From positions 163 through 8,645 of the forward strand of contig DMYK01000277.1 of the NCBI GenBank assembly GCA_003483675.1: DNA of 8,483 nucleotides, given 5' to 3'. Below, one piece after another: positions 1-6,221 of this stretch. Each line of letters starts with the position of its first letter. Positions within the stretch are counted from its first letter, which is position 1. A program made the translations under genes and the position numbers. Below the pieces are notes generated by a model. It searched no databases, was not told where the DNA came from, and was given only the letters and a program-made list of their open reading frames with translations. Origin of the DNA: Microcoleaceae cyanobacterium UBA11344 (GTDB lineage: Bacteria; Cyanobacteriota; Cyanobacteriia; Cyanobacteriales; Microcoleaceae).

Positions 1-689
1 TGCACTGCATCTCCAAATAGGTGGGCGCCGATAGTGCCGCTGTCGTCACGACCCGTAAGAATATTGTAATAAACGCGAGCGTCCCAATTAGAATAGCGGT
101 TGTGGCGCTCTATCCAGTGAAATAAATTGCGATAATCTTCGTGAATCATATCATTTTTTAAGTAGCCGACTTGACCGGCTAAAATGACGTGTTCGTGAAC
201 TTCGTTGTCGCCGGTATTGGGCACGGATTCAGTCCCGAGATTTTCGTAGCGGCCTTTTTGATGCTTGAATAAACGCAAATTCCAGTCGGGATATCTGCCT
301 CCGTAACGCAGCCACTTACCTAAAAAGAAGACTTTGCGGTTGAGGTAGTAGCCCTCAATTTTGGAGTTTTGGATGACTTGGGCAATCTCGTCCCAAAGTT
401 CTGGGGTAATCCGCTCGTCGCAATCGACAATTAACACCCATTCGTTACGAAATGGCAGGTTATCTAAAGACCAATTTTTCTTTTTCGGCCAGCGGTTGTT
501 GAAGTAGAATTGCACTATTTTTGCGCCACTATTTAGGGCGATTTCTACGGTGCGATCGCTACTTTGGGAATCTACCAGAAAAACTTCATCCGCCCTGGTA
601 ATGCTCGCCAGACACGCAGGTAGATTAAGTTCTTCGTCTTTGGCCGGAATGAGTACCGAAACCGGAATCTTGGATGAACTAGAGGTCAT
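1..689 (-). CDS. Family 2 glycosyltransferase, C-terminus cut by window edge
   Basis: Reading the minus strand from the ATG at 689 gives 229 codons with no stop, running off the left edge. The start MTSSSSKIPVSVLIPAKDEE is typical of the first strand of a GT-A fold nucleotide-diphospho-sugar transferase. A second-strand motif DEVFLVDSQSSDRT follows at residues 34-47. A DxD-type metal/nucleotide-sugar site lies in WVLIVDCDERITPEL (D89, D91, E92). The segments KKNWSLDNLP (70-79) and MIHEDYRN (181-188) resemble the WaaE/KdtX-like branch of GT2 that adds hexoses to surface glycans. It should transfer a sugar from a nucleotide donor at the cytoplasmic face of the membrane; donor and acceptor cannot be read from sequence. 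It lies 95 bp downstream of another GT2 in the same orientation, so an operon is likely. No clear Shine-Dalgarno precedes the ATG, which is common in cyanobacteria. Family call is firm; specificity is unknown. Confidence 0.9.
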   Translation of the reverse strand, partial: MTSSSSKIPVSVLIPAKDEELNLPACLASITRADEVFLVDSQSSDRTVEIALNSGAKIVQFYFNNRWPKKKNWSLDNLPFRNEWVLIVDCDERITPELWDEIAQVIQNSKIEGYYLNRKVFFLGKWLRYGGRYPDWNLRLFKHQKGRYENLGTESVPNTGDNEVHEHVILAGQVGYLKNDMIHEDYRNLFHWIERHNRYSNWDARVYYNILTGRDDSGTIGAHLFGDAV

Positions 690-784
690 AATCGAGTGCT
701 TGAACCTGAATGCGGTCGAGTTGTTTTGGATGAAGTGCGATCGGCATCGCGCGGCGCTAGACAGCGAGGGATATTGCCTATAGC

Positions 785-1753
785 CTAATGCCTCCGGGTC
801 GATTTCGGTGGAAAAATCAGGCCACGGACGGATGCACTCAAATAACCAATTTGACCCCAAGCAAAAACCAAGTTTTCAAAGCGCAGCGCTGGATCTCTGA
901 TGTATTTAAAAGATTTGTAGACACCCCTCAATATTCTTTCACTCCCGCGCCAAAGCTGAACAATACCGGCTCGATCGCACAATTGTTCCCGGTAACACTC
1001 GCTGATGCCTTGCCACCACCCGCGCTCTACAAACCACGCTTTGTTAAGGCGTTCGAGAGCGACATTGTGAAGCACCAGGGCTTCCGGCAGATAAATTACT
1101 TGCCAACCTAACTCTAATGCTAGTTCTGTGGCCCGCAATTCTTCGTTTGACAACAATTTTTTGCCGACTCTACCGAGTTTGACATCGAAACCGCCAATTT
1201 GTGCCAGAAAAGTGCGCCGGATTGAGTAGTTTACACCTCTGGGAGTCAATCCAGCCGCCGTCACGTACACCCAAGTTTCCCCTAAATCGTAGGCTCCCAA
1301 GTTCTGGGCCAATCCAGGCGAAAGCCAGTTGGGAGGGCTGACTCCAGGAGGCCAGAGCAAATTGACTTTGCCACCAGCTACGGCCAGTTTTTGATGGCTT
1401 TGATAGGCGCTGTGCAGCACCCTGAGCCAATTGGACTCAGCAACAGCATCATCGTCTAGATAAGCTAATATTTCGCTTTCTGCAACTCTCGCGCCGGTGT
1501 TCCGGGCTACTGACAAGCCGAGTTCGGGTTCCCAGATGTATTTGAGGCGGGGGTTGGAGAGTCTTGCTTCTACTACTTGGCGGGTGCGCGTTTTTGAGCT
1601 GTCGGGGCTCGCATAATCGCTAGAAGCGTTATCCACTACGACTACTTCAAAGTTGTCGGGAAAATCCTGTGCCAGCAAGCTGTCGATCGCAGCGCCTAGA
1701 TAGCTGTGACGATTGTGGGTGCAAATTATTGCTGATATCTGAGGTTTTGGCAT
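785..1753 (-). CDS. Family 2 glycosyltransferase (322 aa)
   Basis: Complete reading frame from ATG at 1753 to TAG at 785-787. The N-terminus ISAIICTHNR (6-15) and VVVVDNASSD (37-46) form the nucleotide-binding half of a GT-A fold. The metal-binding motif is YLDDDA with D100-D102. GLSVARNTG (79-87) is the usual GT2 helix before it, and GVNYSIRR (173-180) plus NEEL (203-206) match the acceptor/catalytic-base region. The last ~80 residues have no motif I recognise and are only moderately hydrophobic, so membrane association is possible but there is no obvious multi-pass segment. Expected role: sugar transfer onto a lipid carrier or growing surface polysaccharide. Cyanobacterial homologues often sit in exopolysaccharide or hormogonium-polysaccharide clusters, and the adjacent second GT2 fits that, but I cannot assign a named gene. 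It is the first visible gene of the leftward unit and is divergent from cobU across a repeat-rich 304-bp spacer. Confidence 0.92.
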   Translation of the reverse strand: MPKPQISAIICTHNRHSYLGAAIDSLLAQDFPDNFEVVVVDNASSDYASPDSSKTRTRQVVEARLSNPRLKYIWEPELGLSVARNTGARVAESEILAYLDDDAVAESNWLRVLHSAYQSHQKLAVAGGKVNLLWPPGVSPPNWLSPGLAQNLGAYDLGETWVYVTAAGLTPRGVNYSIRRTFLAQIGGFDVKLGRVGKKLLSNEELRATELALELGWQVIYLPEALVLHNVALERLNKAWFVERGWWQGISECYREQLCDRAGIVQLWRGSERILRGVYKSFKYIRDPALRFENLVFAWGQIGYLSASVRGLIFPPKSTRRH

Positions 1754-1863
1754 AAATAACAGCTTGGGAAATGCTGGGGAGGTCGATCGAGTTAGTCTGA
1801 GCTTGTCTCATTAATGTTATTATCCCTTAAAAATGACTCTTGGGAATTAGTCAGGGTTAGAAT

Positions 1864-1884
1864 AACAACTAACAACCAACAAAT
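1864..1884. repeat. Heptad tandem repeat, left array (AACAACY/AACAAAT)
   Basis: Three consecutive 7-mers: AACAACT (1864-1870), AACAACC (1871-1877) and AACAAAT (1878-1884). They match the units of the larger array at 1996-2052. Heptameric short tandem repeats (STRR-type) are a known feature of filamentous cyanobacterial genomes and are usually noncoding. Confidence 0.75.
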
Positions 1885-1892
1885 AAGTAGTC

Positions 1893-1995
1893 GGACATAA
1901 ATAAACGTAACCATGTCATTGTTCGCTGTGCGTCGCAATGAGCTTGCGGTTTGAGATTGCTTCGTTCCTCGCAATGACATTGTTGATTTTTGTCC
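1893..1995. repeat. Nested inverted-repeat element (REP/MITE-like, ~103 bp)
   Basis: Outer arms GGACATAAAT (1893-1902) and ATTTTTGTCC (1986-1995) pair at 9 of 10 positions. Inner arms ATGTCATTG (1913-1921) and CAATGACAT (1972-1980) pair perfectly over 9 bp. The core also contains the direct repeat TCGCAATGA. Read on the minus strand, the core encodes the spurious-looking peptide MSLRGTKQSQ...; I recognise SLRGTKQS as a translation of a widespread intergenic repeat rather than a gene. Heptad arrays flank it on both sides, with AACAAATAA present on each side. No transposase is encoded, so if it moves it must be mobilised in trans. The boundaries are my inference from the symmetry. Confidence 0.65.
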
Positions 1996-2052
1996 AACAA
2001 ATAACAACCAACAAATAACAACCAACAGCTTAACAACCAACAAATAACAATT
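1996..2052. repeat. Heptad tandem repeat, right array, adjoining cobU start
   Basis: Seven-base units run AACAAAT (1996), AACAACC (2003), AACAAAT (2010), AACAACC (2017), AACAGCT (2024), then one extra T at 2031, AACAACC (2032), AACAAAT (2039) and AACAATT (2046-2052). The array ends five bases before the cobU ATG at 2058. It therefore occupies the normal ribosome-binding region, and no Shine-Dalgarno sequence is visible there. Confidence 0.85.
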
Positions 2053-2057
2053 AATTA

Positions 2058-2624
2058 ATGACTAAAATAAGTGGTTCAAGACAAATAATCTTAGTAACCG
2101 GGCCGGCCAGGTCTGGCAAAAGTGAATTGGCCGAAACTATGGCAGCCGATTCGTCCAAACGAGTAATTTATGTGGCTACAGGCGAGGTTGACTCTGCCGA
2201 TTTGGAGTGGCAAAGTCGCATTGAGCGTCACAAAAATCGCCGTCCGGCTGATTGGACAACTGTGGAAGTACCGATCGACTTGCCAGTATTTGTGCGATCG
2301 ACCGATCGCTCAAATTGCTTGTTAATTGATTCGGTGGGAACTTGGACGGCAAATCTTTTGGAACAAGAAGTGGCTGTTTGGGAACAGACACAGCAAGATT
2401 TGATTGCTAGTTTGAAGGTGGCGATCGCCGATGTAATTTTGGTAGGGGAGGAAACTGGATGGGGAGTAGTGCCTGCTTATCCAGCGGGACGGCTGTTTCG
2501 CGATCGCCTCGGCACTCTGATCCGCCACATCGGGGCGATCGCCGATCGAGTTTATCTCGCCACCGGGGGCTACGCCTTGAATCTCACGGCTCTGGGAACA
2601 CCGTTGCCGCCAGCGCAAAAATAG
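2058..2624 (+). CDS. cobU: Bifunctional adenosylcobinamide kinase / adenosylcobinamide-phosphate guanylyltransferase
   Basis: The 188-residue product phosphorylates adenosylcobinamide and then transfers GMP to give AdoCbi-GDP, in nucleotide-loop assembly of vitamin B12 (cytoplasmic). Visible motifs are the P-loop GPARSGKS (15-22), AxGE-type ATGEVDSADLEWQSRI (40-55), RIERHKNRRPADW (54-66), LLIDSVGTW..NLL (88-101, Walker-B-like D91) and EETGWGVVPAYPAGRLFRD (about 131-149, the CobU EVGxGIVP segment). H58 occupies the position of the conserved histidine that is guanylylated in the family. The C-terminal GGYALNL corresponds to the usual GLPLxLK end. Length is normal (about 180). The ATG places the P-loop near the N-terminus as expected. 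The gene stands alone here, with no other cobalamin gene visible, which is common in cyanobacteria where B12 genes are scattered. A heptad repeat fills its leader. Confidence 0.93.
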   Translation: MTKISGSRQIILVTGPARSGKSELAETMAADSSKRVIYVATGEVDSADLEWQSRIERHKNRRPADWTTVEVPIDLPVFVRSTDRSNCLLIDSVGTWTANLLEQEVAVWEQTQQDLIASLKVAIADVILVGEETGWGVVPAYPAGRLFRDRLGTLIRHIGAIADRVYLATGGYALNLTALGTPLPPAQK

Positions 2625-2699
2625 CCCTGCTGGGCGATCGACCCCTGTTTTCCAGCGACGAGTAAATTAGCAACGCCTGAAAAAACAGAATAGCCAGAG

Positions 2700-2724
2700 C
2701 CCCGACATTTCTAAGAAGTCGGGG
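2700..2724. repeat. CCCCGAC/GTCGGGG hairpin between cobU and the ABC1 gene
   Basis: Perfect 7-bp arms CCCCGAC (2700-2706) and GTCGGGG (2718-2724) enclose an 11-base loop that can pair further (TTT/AGA with one wobble). It lies 75 bp after the cobU stop and is not followed by a T-run, so it is a weak terminator candidate. The motif resembles a CCCCGACTTCTNAGAAGTCGGGG palindrome that I associate with interspersed copies in Oscillatoriales genomes; that association is from memory, not checked here. Confidence 0.55.
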
Positions 2725-2793
2725 AACTAACAATTAAATTCATCTTTGTATCCCCGTCCGAATCTCTTAGAGTGCCCTTCCTCCTTAAATTGT

Positions 2794-2810
2794 TACAATA
2801 TGTTTACAAT
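2794..2810 (+). promoter_or_regulatory. Possible -10 elements upstream of the ABC1 gene
   Basis: Two near-identical copies occur in tandem: TGTTACAAT (2791-2799) and TGTTTACAAT (2801-2810). Each contains TACAAT, a plausible sigma-70-type -10 hexamer, 22-33 bases before the ATG at 2832. No convincing -35 lies 16-18 bases upstream, so this is a weak call based on composition and position. Confidence 0.3.
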
Positions 2811-2831
2811 GCTTCCCACTAGGTCTGATTT

Positions 2832-4901
2832 ATGAATGTCAAGACAGTATCGCCAGCCTCCCCGCAAACTTATGCAAATTCTGGGACACAGGCTGTACTC
2901 GGCAATCTCAAAGATGCAAACACAATTCCCCCGCAAGCAGTACAAGTAGAACTAGAGACAGAAGCCGTAACTTCCGAAGTCCTCAAATCAGCCAAAGACA
3001 TAGCTTTCGAGTTGGCCGGAGATGCTGTGAGGTACGATCCTGTGGCGATCGCAGCCCTGTACCGAAATCGCCCTCTACAAGTCTGGGGAAGGCTGCTGAG
3101 CGTTGTTTGGACATTTTTCGGCTTTGCTTTCAGTTTGTGGTTCGACGGCAAAACAGGCCGCACCGCCACCAAGGAAAAGCGTCGCGCCGCCCGACTGCGA
3201 GAAATTCTCAGCGAACTCGGCCCCGCTTTCATCAAAATCGGACAAGCACTCTCAACCAGGCCCGACTTAGTACCGCCGGCATATTTAGAAGAACTAACAA
3301 TGCTGCAAGACCAATTGCCAGCGTTTCCCAACGAAGTAGCCTATCAATTTATCCAAGAAGAATTGGGTGCCCATCCTCACGAAATCTACGCAGAAATTAG
3401 CCCAGATCCGATCGCAGCAGCATCTCTCGGACAAGTCTACAAAGGCAAACTCAAAACCGGAGAAACAGTCGCAATTAAAGTGCAGCGACCAGGTTTAGCC
3501 GAAAACATTGGTTTAGATATCTACATCCTGCGGCGCGTCGCACTTTGGGCACAAAACAACTTCAAAATAATTCGCAGTGACCTCGCAGGAATTATGGACG
3601 AATTGGGCGAGCGAATTTACGAAGAAATGGACTACACCCACGAAGGTCAAAATGCCGAACGGTTTGCCGAACTATACGGCTACATCAAAGACATTTATGT
3701 TCCTAGTATCTACTGGGAATATACCCGCCGCCGCGTCTTAACAATGGAGTGGATCACCGGTGTCAAACTCACTAATTTAGAAGCTGTCAAGGCTCAAGGA
3801 ATAGACGCTCCTTACTTAATTGAAGTGGGGGTGCAGTGTTCTCTCAGACAACTCCTAGAACACGGTTTTTTTCACGCTGACCCGCATCCCGGCAATCTTT
3901 TGGCAACTCCTGACGGTCAATTAGCTTATCTCGATTTTGGAATGATGAGCGAAGTGAAACCTTATCAGCGATACGGCTTGTTAGAAGCTGTAGTGCATTT
4001 GGTGAACCGTGACTTTGAAGGTTTAGCAAAAGATTATGTCAAGTTGGAATTTTTAACACCAGACACCGATTTGACACCAATTATTCCGGCCTTGGCTGGA
4101 GTGTTTAACAATGCTTTGGGTGCTAGCGTTGCCGAACTTAATTTCAAAAGCATTACTGACGAACTCTCGGCGGTGATGTACGAATATCCTTTCCGAGTTC
4201 CAGCCTACTATGCTTTGATTATTCGATCGCTCGTCACCTTAGAAGGGATTGCAATTAACGTTGACCCCGAATTTAAAGTGTTGAGCAAAGCCTATCCTTA
4301 CGTTGCCAAACGGCTGTTGAGCGACCCCGCACCGGAATTGAGAGCATCCCTGCAAGAGTTGCTGTTCAAACAGGGGGAATTTCGCTGGAACCGCTTAGAA
4401 AACTTGCTCAGCAACGCTCGTGATAGCGACGATTACGATGTTAGCAAAATCCTGAACCAAGCATTAGAATATTTATTTTCCGAAAGGGGAGATTTTATTC
4501 GCGATCGCATTGTCCTAGAATTAGTCAAAAGTCTCGACACACTTTCCAACAATGCTTTTGCTAACGCCAAAGCAGTCATCGGCGAATGGTTTGGAGTCAA
4601 AGCAAATCAACCTGTGGTTTCACAAACTGAACAAAAAAACTTAGAACACATCAAACGGATTTGGGATATTTTGCAATCAACTCCCGGTTTTGACGGGATG
4701 AAAGTATTGCAGCTACTTCCGCAGTTGTTGGTGAAACCAGAAGTGCAGAATATGGGCCAGCAAGTAGTCGGCGGTTTAGCTCAAAGAGCAGTAACTCGAC
4801 TAATTCGTGAGTTTTTGCTTTCCCAGGAACCGGCGGTGATTGGCGGGGAAGGAAGCTATCCTAAAACTTCGCCTCAGTTGTCTTTGCCGGCGGCGAAGTA
4901 G
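2832..4901 (+). CDS. ABC1/AarF/UbiB-family atypical kinase-like protein (689 aa)
   Basis: This is a protein-kinase-like-fold protein of the UbiB/COQ8/ABC1K family, whose members act as ATPases or kinases on prenyl-quinone and lipid metabolism at membranes; in cyanobacteria and plastids the link is to plastoquinone/tocopherol metabolism and stress. Family signatures in order: KxGQ in FIKIGQALSTRPDLVP (K135, G137, Q138), which is diagnostic of the UbiB clade; alanine-rich nucleotide loop AAASLGQVYKG (195-205); VAIKVQRPG with lysine K216; ExD in YEEMDYTHEGQN (E265, D267); catalytic HADPHPGN (348-355, D350, N355); DFG (368-370). A hydrophobic stretch at about 85-104 may anchor it to the membrane. 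The ~60-residue N-terminal lead and ~200-residue C-terminal part after the kinase fold make it longer than proteobacterial UbiB (about 550), as in cyanobacterial homologues. AGG at 2821-2823 sits 8 bases before the ATG and supports this start. Substrate and exact pathway are unknown. Confidence 0.93.
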   Translation: MNVKTVSPASPQTYANSGTQAVLGNLKDANTIPPQAVQVELETEAVTSEVLKSAKDIAFELAGDAVRYDPVAIAALYRNRPLQVWGRLLSVVWTFFGFAFSLWFDGKTGRTATKEKRRAARLREILSELGPAFIKIGQALSTRPDLVPPAYLEELTMLQDQLPAFPNEVAYQFIQEELGAHPHEIYAEISPDPIAAASLGQVYKGKLKTGETVAIKVQRPGLAENIGLDIYILRRVALWAQNNFKIIRSDLAGIMDELGERIYEEMDYTHEGQNAERFAELYGYIKDIYVPSIYWEYTRRRVLTMEWITGVKLTNLEAVKAQGIDAPYLIEVGVQCSLRQLLEHGFFHADPHPGNLLATPDGQLAYLDFGMMSEVKPYQRYGLLEAVVHLVNRDFEGLAKDYVKLEFLTPDTDLTPIIPALAGVFNNALGASVAELNFKSITDELSAVMYEYPFRVPAYYALIIRSLVTLEGIAINVDPEFKVLSKAYPYVAKRLLSDPAPELRASLQELLFKQGEFRWNRLENLLSNARDSDDYDVSKILNQALEYLFSERGDFIRDRIVLELVKSLDTLSNNAFANAKAVIGEWFGVKANQPVVSQTEQKNLEHIKRIWDILQSTPGFDGMKVLQLLPQLLVKPEVQNMGQQVVGGLAQRAVTRLIREFLLSQEPAVIGGEGSYPKTSPQLSLPAAK

Positions 4902-4921
4902 TTGGATTTGGATTTTTTTAC

Positions 4922-4978
4922 CGCAGATATTAGCAGATAAACGCAGATGAACGCAGATGGAATTTCATCTGTGTTCAT
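4922..4978. repeat. GCAGAT-type decamer repeat with hairpin
   Basis: GCAGAT recurs at about 10-base spacing (starting at 4923, 4933, 4943 and 4953), with AAAC/GAAC between copies, just after a run of Ts that follows the ABC1 stop. The last unit folds back: ATGAACGCAGATG (4947-4959) pairs with CATCTGTGTTCAT (4966-4978) at 12 of 13 positions around the loop GAATTT. It looks like one of the dispersed GCAGATAAAC/GCAGATGAAC repeats of cyanobacterial intergenic regions. The hairpin lies about 45 bp after the ABC1 stop but is not followed by Ts, so a terminator role is uncertain. Confidence 0.6.
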
Positions 4979-5492
4979 TTACATTCCTGCCCCCGCACCT
5001 CCTCCCTCGCCTCTCAACCTGCGATCGCCTCTCAACCTTCCGATCGCACCAAATCCTGCTTTGACAGCCCCTCAAGCCTCTGAAACCCTGCCTGTAGCTC
5101 AAATTCAGCCAGCACCTGCAAGTTCGATCACGATCGGACTGGCGATCGTACCAAATCCTGCTGTCAGCCCAAATCCCCAACAGGATTGATCTTTTTTAAT
5201 TGGCGATTTATTGGGAGCTAAAACCTCTATTAGCCTAAATGCTACAACGGGAGATACCCAATTTAATTGGCTGCGTAACAACGAAACAATTATCTCCCTA
5301 GAAGTTCCTTACAGCCTGTCAGTTAACACCCTAGCCGGAGCCGAAGCAGATCACCTTATTTCTCGACAGCCATCGGCTGACAATTTAACTGTTTCAGTAG
5401 CAGAAACTCCGCCGAAAATTATTGTTCAACCTTCGAGTTTACCGATTCCTAATTCTGAAATATTTGACTTCAATCTTTCGATTTGTTGGTAA
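4947..5492 (+). pseudogene. Proline-rich hypothetical frame split by an in-frame TGA
   Basis: One reading frame runs from an ATG at 4947 to a stop at 5492 with a single interruption, TGA at 5187-5189. The first part (80 codons) is rich in Pro/Ala with internal repeats: PLNLRS/PLNLPI, and APNPALTAP versus VPNPAVSPNP. These come from a 20-base DNA repeat at 5041-5060 and 5143-5162 (19/20, in phase). The second part reads SFLIGDLLGAK..., then a segment with beta-strand-like Thr/Ser/Val alternation (ISLEVPYSLSVNTLAG, LTVSVAETPPKIIVQ) that looks protein-coding. Its only plausible own start is TTG at 5211. The ATG at 4947 lies inside the GCAGAT repeat and is preceded by an in-frame TAA (4938-4940), so the original start may be lost. 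I do not recognise the family. It may be a decayed fragment of a surface or secreted protein, or two unrelated non-genes. No signal peptide is visible. Confidence 0.35.
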
Positions 5493-5535
5493 AACCCGCC
5501 CCGGAGAGAAAACCTCTTAAGGTAACATACTTACA

Positions 5536-5587
5536 GAAAAATAGTGCGATCGAAAAAGAGATTTTTTCCCCATTTTCGATCGCACTA
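5536..5587 (-). terminator. Rho-independent terminator of the RRM gene
   Basis: The arms at 5542-5556 and 5573-5587 are perfectly complementary over 15 bp, with a 16-base loop. On the minus strand the stem is followed by TTTTTC, which is the arrangement of an intrinsic terminator, beginning 45 bases after the RRM stop codon. The stem contains the HIP1-like core GCGATCG in both arms. On the plus strand no T-run follows, so it should act mainly on leftward transcription. Confidence 0.82.
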
Positions 5588-5632
5588 ACCGATCTACCAG
5601 ATCTATCAATTAACCAAAGTCGATCGACATTC

Positions 5633-6178
5633 CTAGTTAGTAGTCTGAGCTTCCTGCAACCTTTGCTTGAGCTCTTCCAGAGCGCTCGCCCAGCGCGGAT
5701 CTGGCTGCACAGAGCCAGAATCAGTGCTCGACGAAGTTGCTGCTGCTGGATTGCGACGAGACTTGTTGTTGTCGCGACGACGATTGCTTTTGCCACCAGA
5801 GCCGCCTCCACCTTGGGTAGGGGGAGCCGAGCGCTGCTGCGGCGCAGGCTGCGACGGTGACGCCGAAGCTAACTGCGGTGCGGCAGGTGAATGCTGCTCT
5901 TCGCCTTCACCCTTCTCCGATTTACCCTTAGAGCGAGGCAGTGCCTTCTCTATCTTTAGGGGGTTTTCTTTGAACATCAAGCCATTATATTTCTCAATAA
6001 CTTGATCGGCTTGTTCGTCGGTGAGTACCGTCACAAAACCAAATCCTCTACATTTACCAGTTTTGCGATCGGTAATTACTTTTGTGGTTACCGATTCGCC
6101 TTCCGGTGCAAAAACGTCTTGCAGTTCTTGGCGTTCGAGTTCTTTCGGTAGATTACCCACATATAAACGAATAGACAT
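5633..6178 (-). CDS. Single-RRM RNA-binding protein, cyanobacterial Rbp type (181 aa)
   Basis: An N-terminal RRM spans about residues 1-80 with RNP2 LYVGNL (5-10) and RNP1 RGFGFVTV (44-51), both close to consensus, so single-stranded RNA binding is expected. Cyanobacterial Rbp proteins of this kind are linked to cold response and, in Synechocystis, to placing photosystem mRNAs near thylakoids; applying that here is inference. After the RRM comes a ~75-residue low-complexity linker rich in Ser/Pro/Gln/Ala, then a Gly-rich basic patch (GGGGSGGKSNRRR, 123-135, and NNKSRRN). A terminal amphipathic segment DPRWASALEELKQRLQ (160-175) follows. That tail makes it roughly twice the length of the short glycine-rich Rbps (about 100 aa) and nearer the longer Rbp3-like type. 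A near-perfect AGGAGGA 7 bases before the ATG fixes the start. Terminator downstream; apparently monocistronic. Confidence 0.93.
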   Translation of the reverse strand: MSIRLYVGNLPKELERQELQDVFAPEGESVTTKVITDRKTGKCRGFGFVTVLTDEQADQVIEKYNGLMFKENPLKIEKALPRSKGKSEKGEGEEQHSPAAPQLASASPSQPAPQQRSAPPTQGGGGSGGKSNRRRDNNKSRRNPAAATSSSTDSGSVQPDPRWASALEELKQRLQEAQTTN

Positions 6179-6185
6179 GAAAGAT

Positions 6186-6192
6186 TCCTCCT
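6186..6192 (-). promoter_or_regulatory. Strong Shine-Dalgarno for the RRM gene
   Basis: The minus strand reads AGGAGGA with a 7-base spacer to the ATG at 6178. It is the only near-consensus ribosome-binding site seen in this window, which suggests high translation and confirms the RRM start. Confidence 0.85.
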
Positions 6193-6209
6193 GACTTGAA
6201 TTCTAATTA

Positions 6210-6221
6210 GTTCGATCGAAC
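6210..6221. promoter_or_regulatory. Palindrome GTTCGATCGAAC in the RRM leader
   Basis: A perfect 12-bp palindrome lies 32-43 bases upstream of the RRM start codon. It could be an operator or simply an extended CGATCG (HIP1-like) word, which is abundant in this genome. Confidence 0.3.

Noticed and set aside
550..783. Plus-strand 77-codon frame over the GT2 gene boundary
   Set aside because: It is antisense to the start of the partial glycosyltransferase, whose GT-A motifs are clear on the minus strand.
1792..2043. 83-codon minus-strand frame containing MSLRGTKQSQTASSLRR
   Set aside because: It is the translation of the nested palindromic repeat plus the heptad arrays. The low-complexity ends and the palindromic core explain it fully.
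1864..2052. Possible CRISPR array in the cobU upstream region
   Set aside because: The repeats are 7 bases and directly adjacent, with no 20-40 base spacers, and no cas genes are present. They are simple tandem heptads.
2870..3331. Minus-strand 153-codon frame inside the ABC1 gene
   Set aside because: It is antisense to a clear, motif-rich ABC1 coding frame and shows no recognisable domain.
5483..5860. Plus-strand 125-codon frame across the terminator and RRM gene
   Set aside because: It runs through the perfect terminator hairpin and then antisense to the RRM gene, giving an Arg/Ala-rich shadow product with no domain.
5667..6005. Plus-strand 112-codon frame
   Set aside because: It is antisense to the RRM linker; its composition mirrors the Ser/Pro/Gly-rich coding strand.
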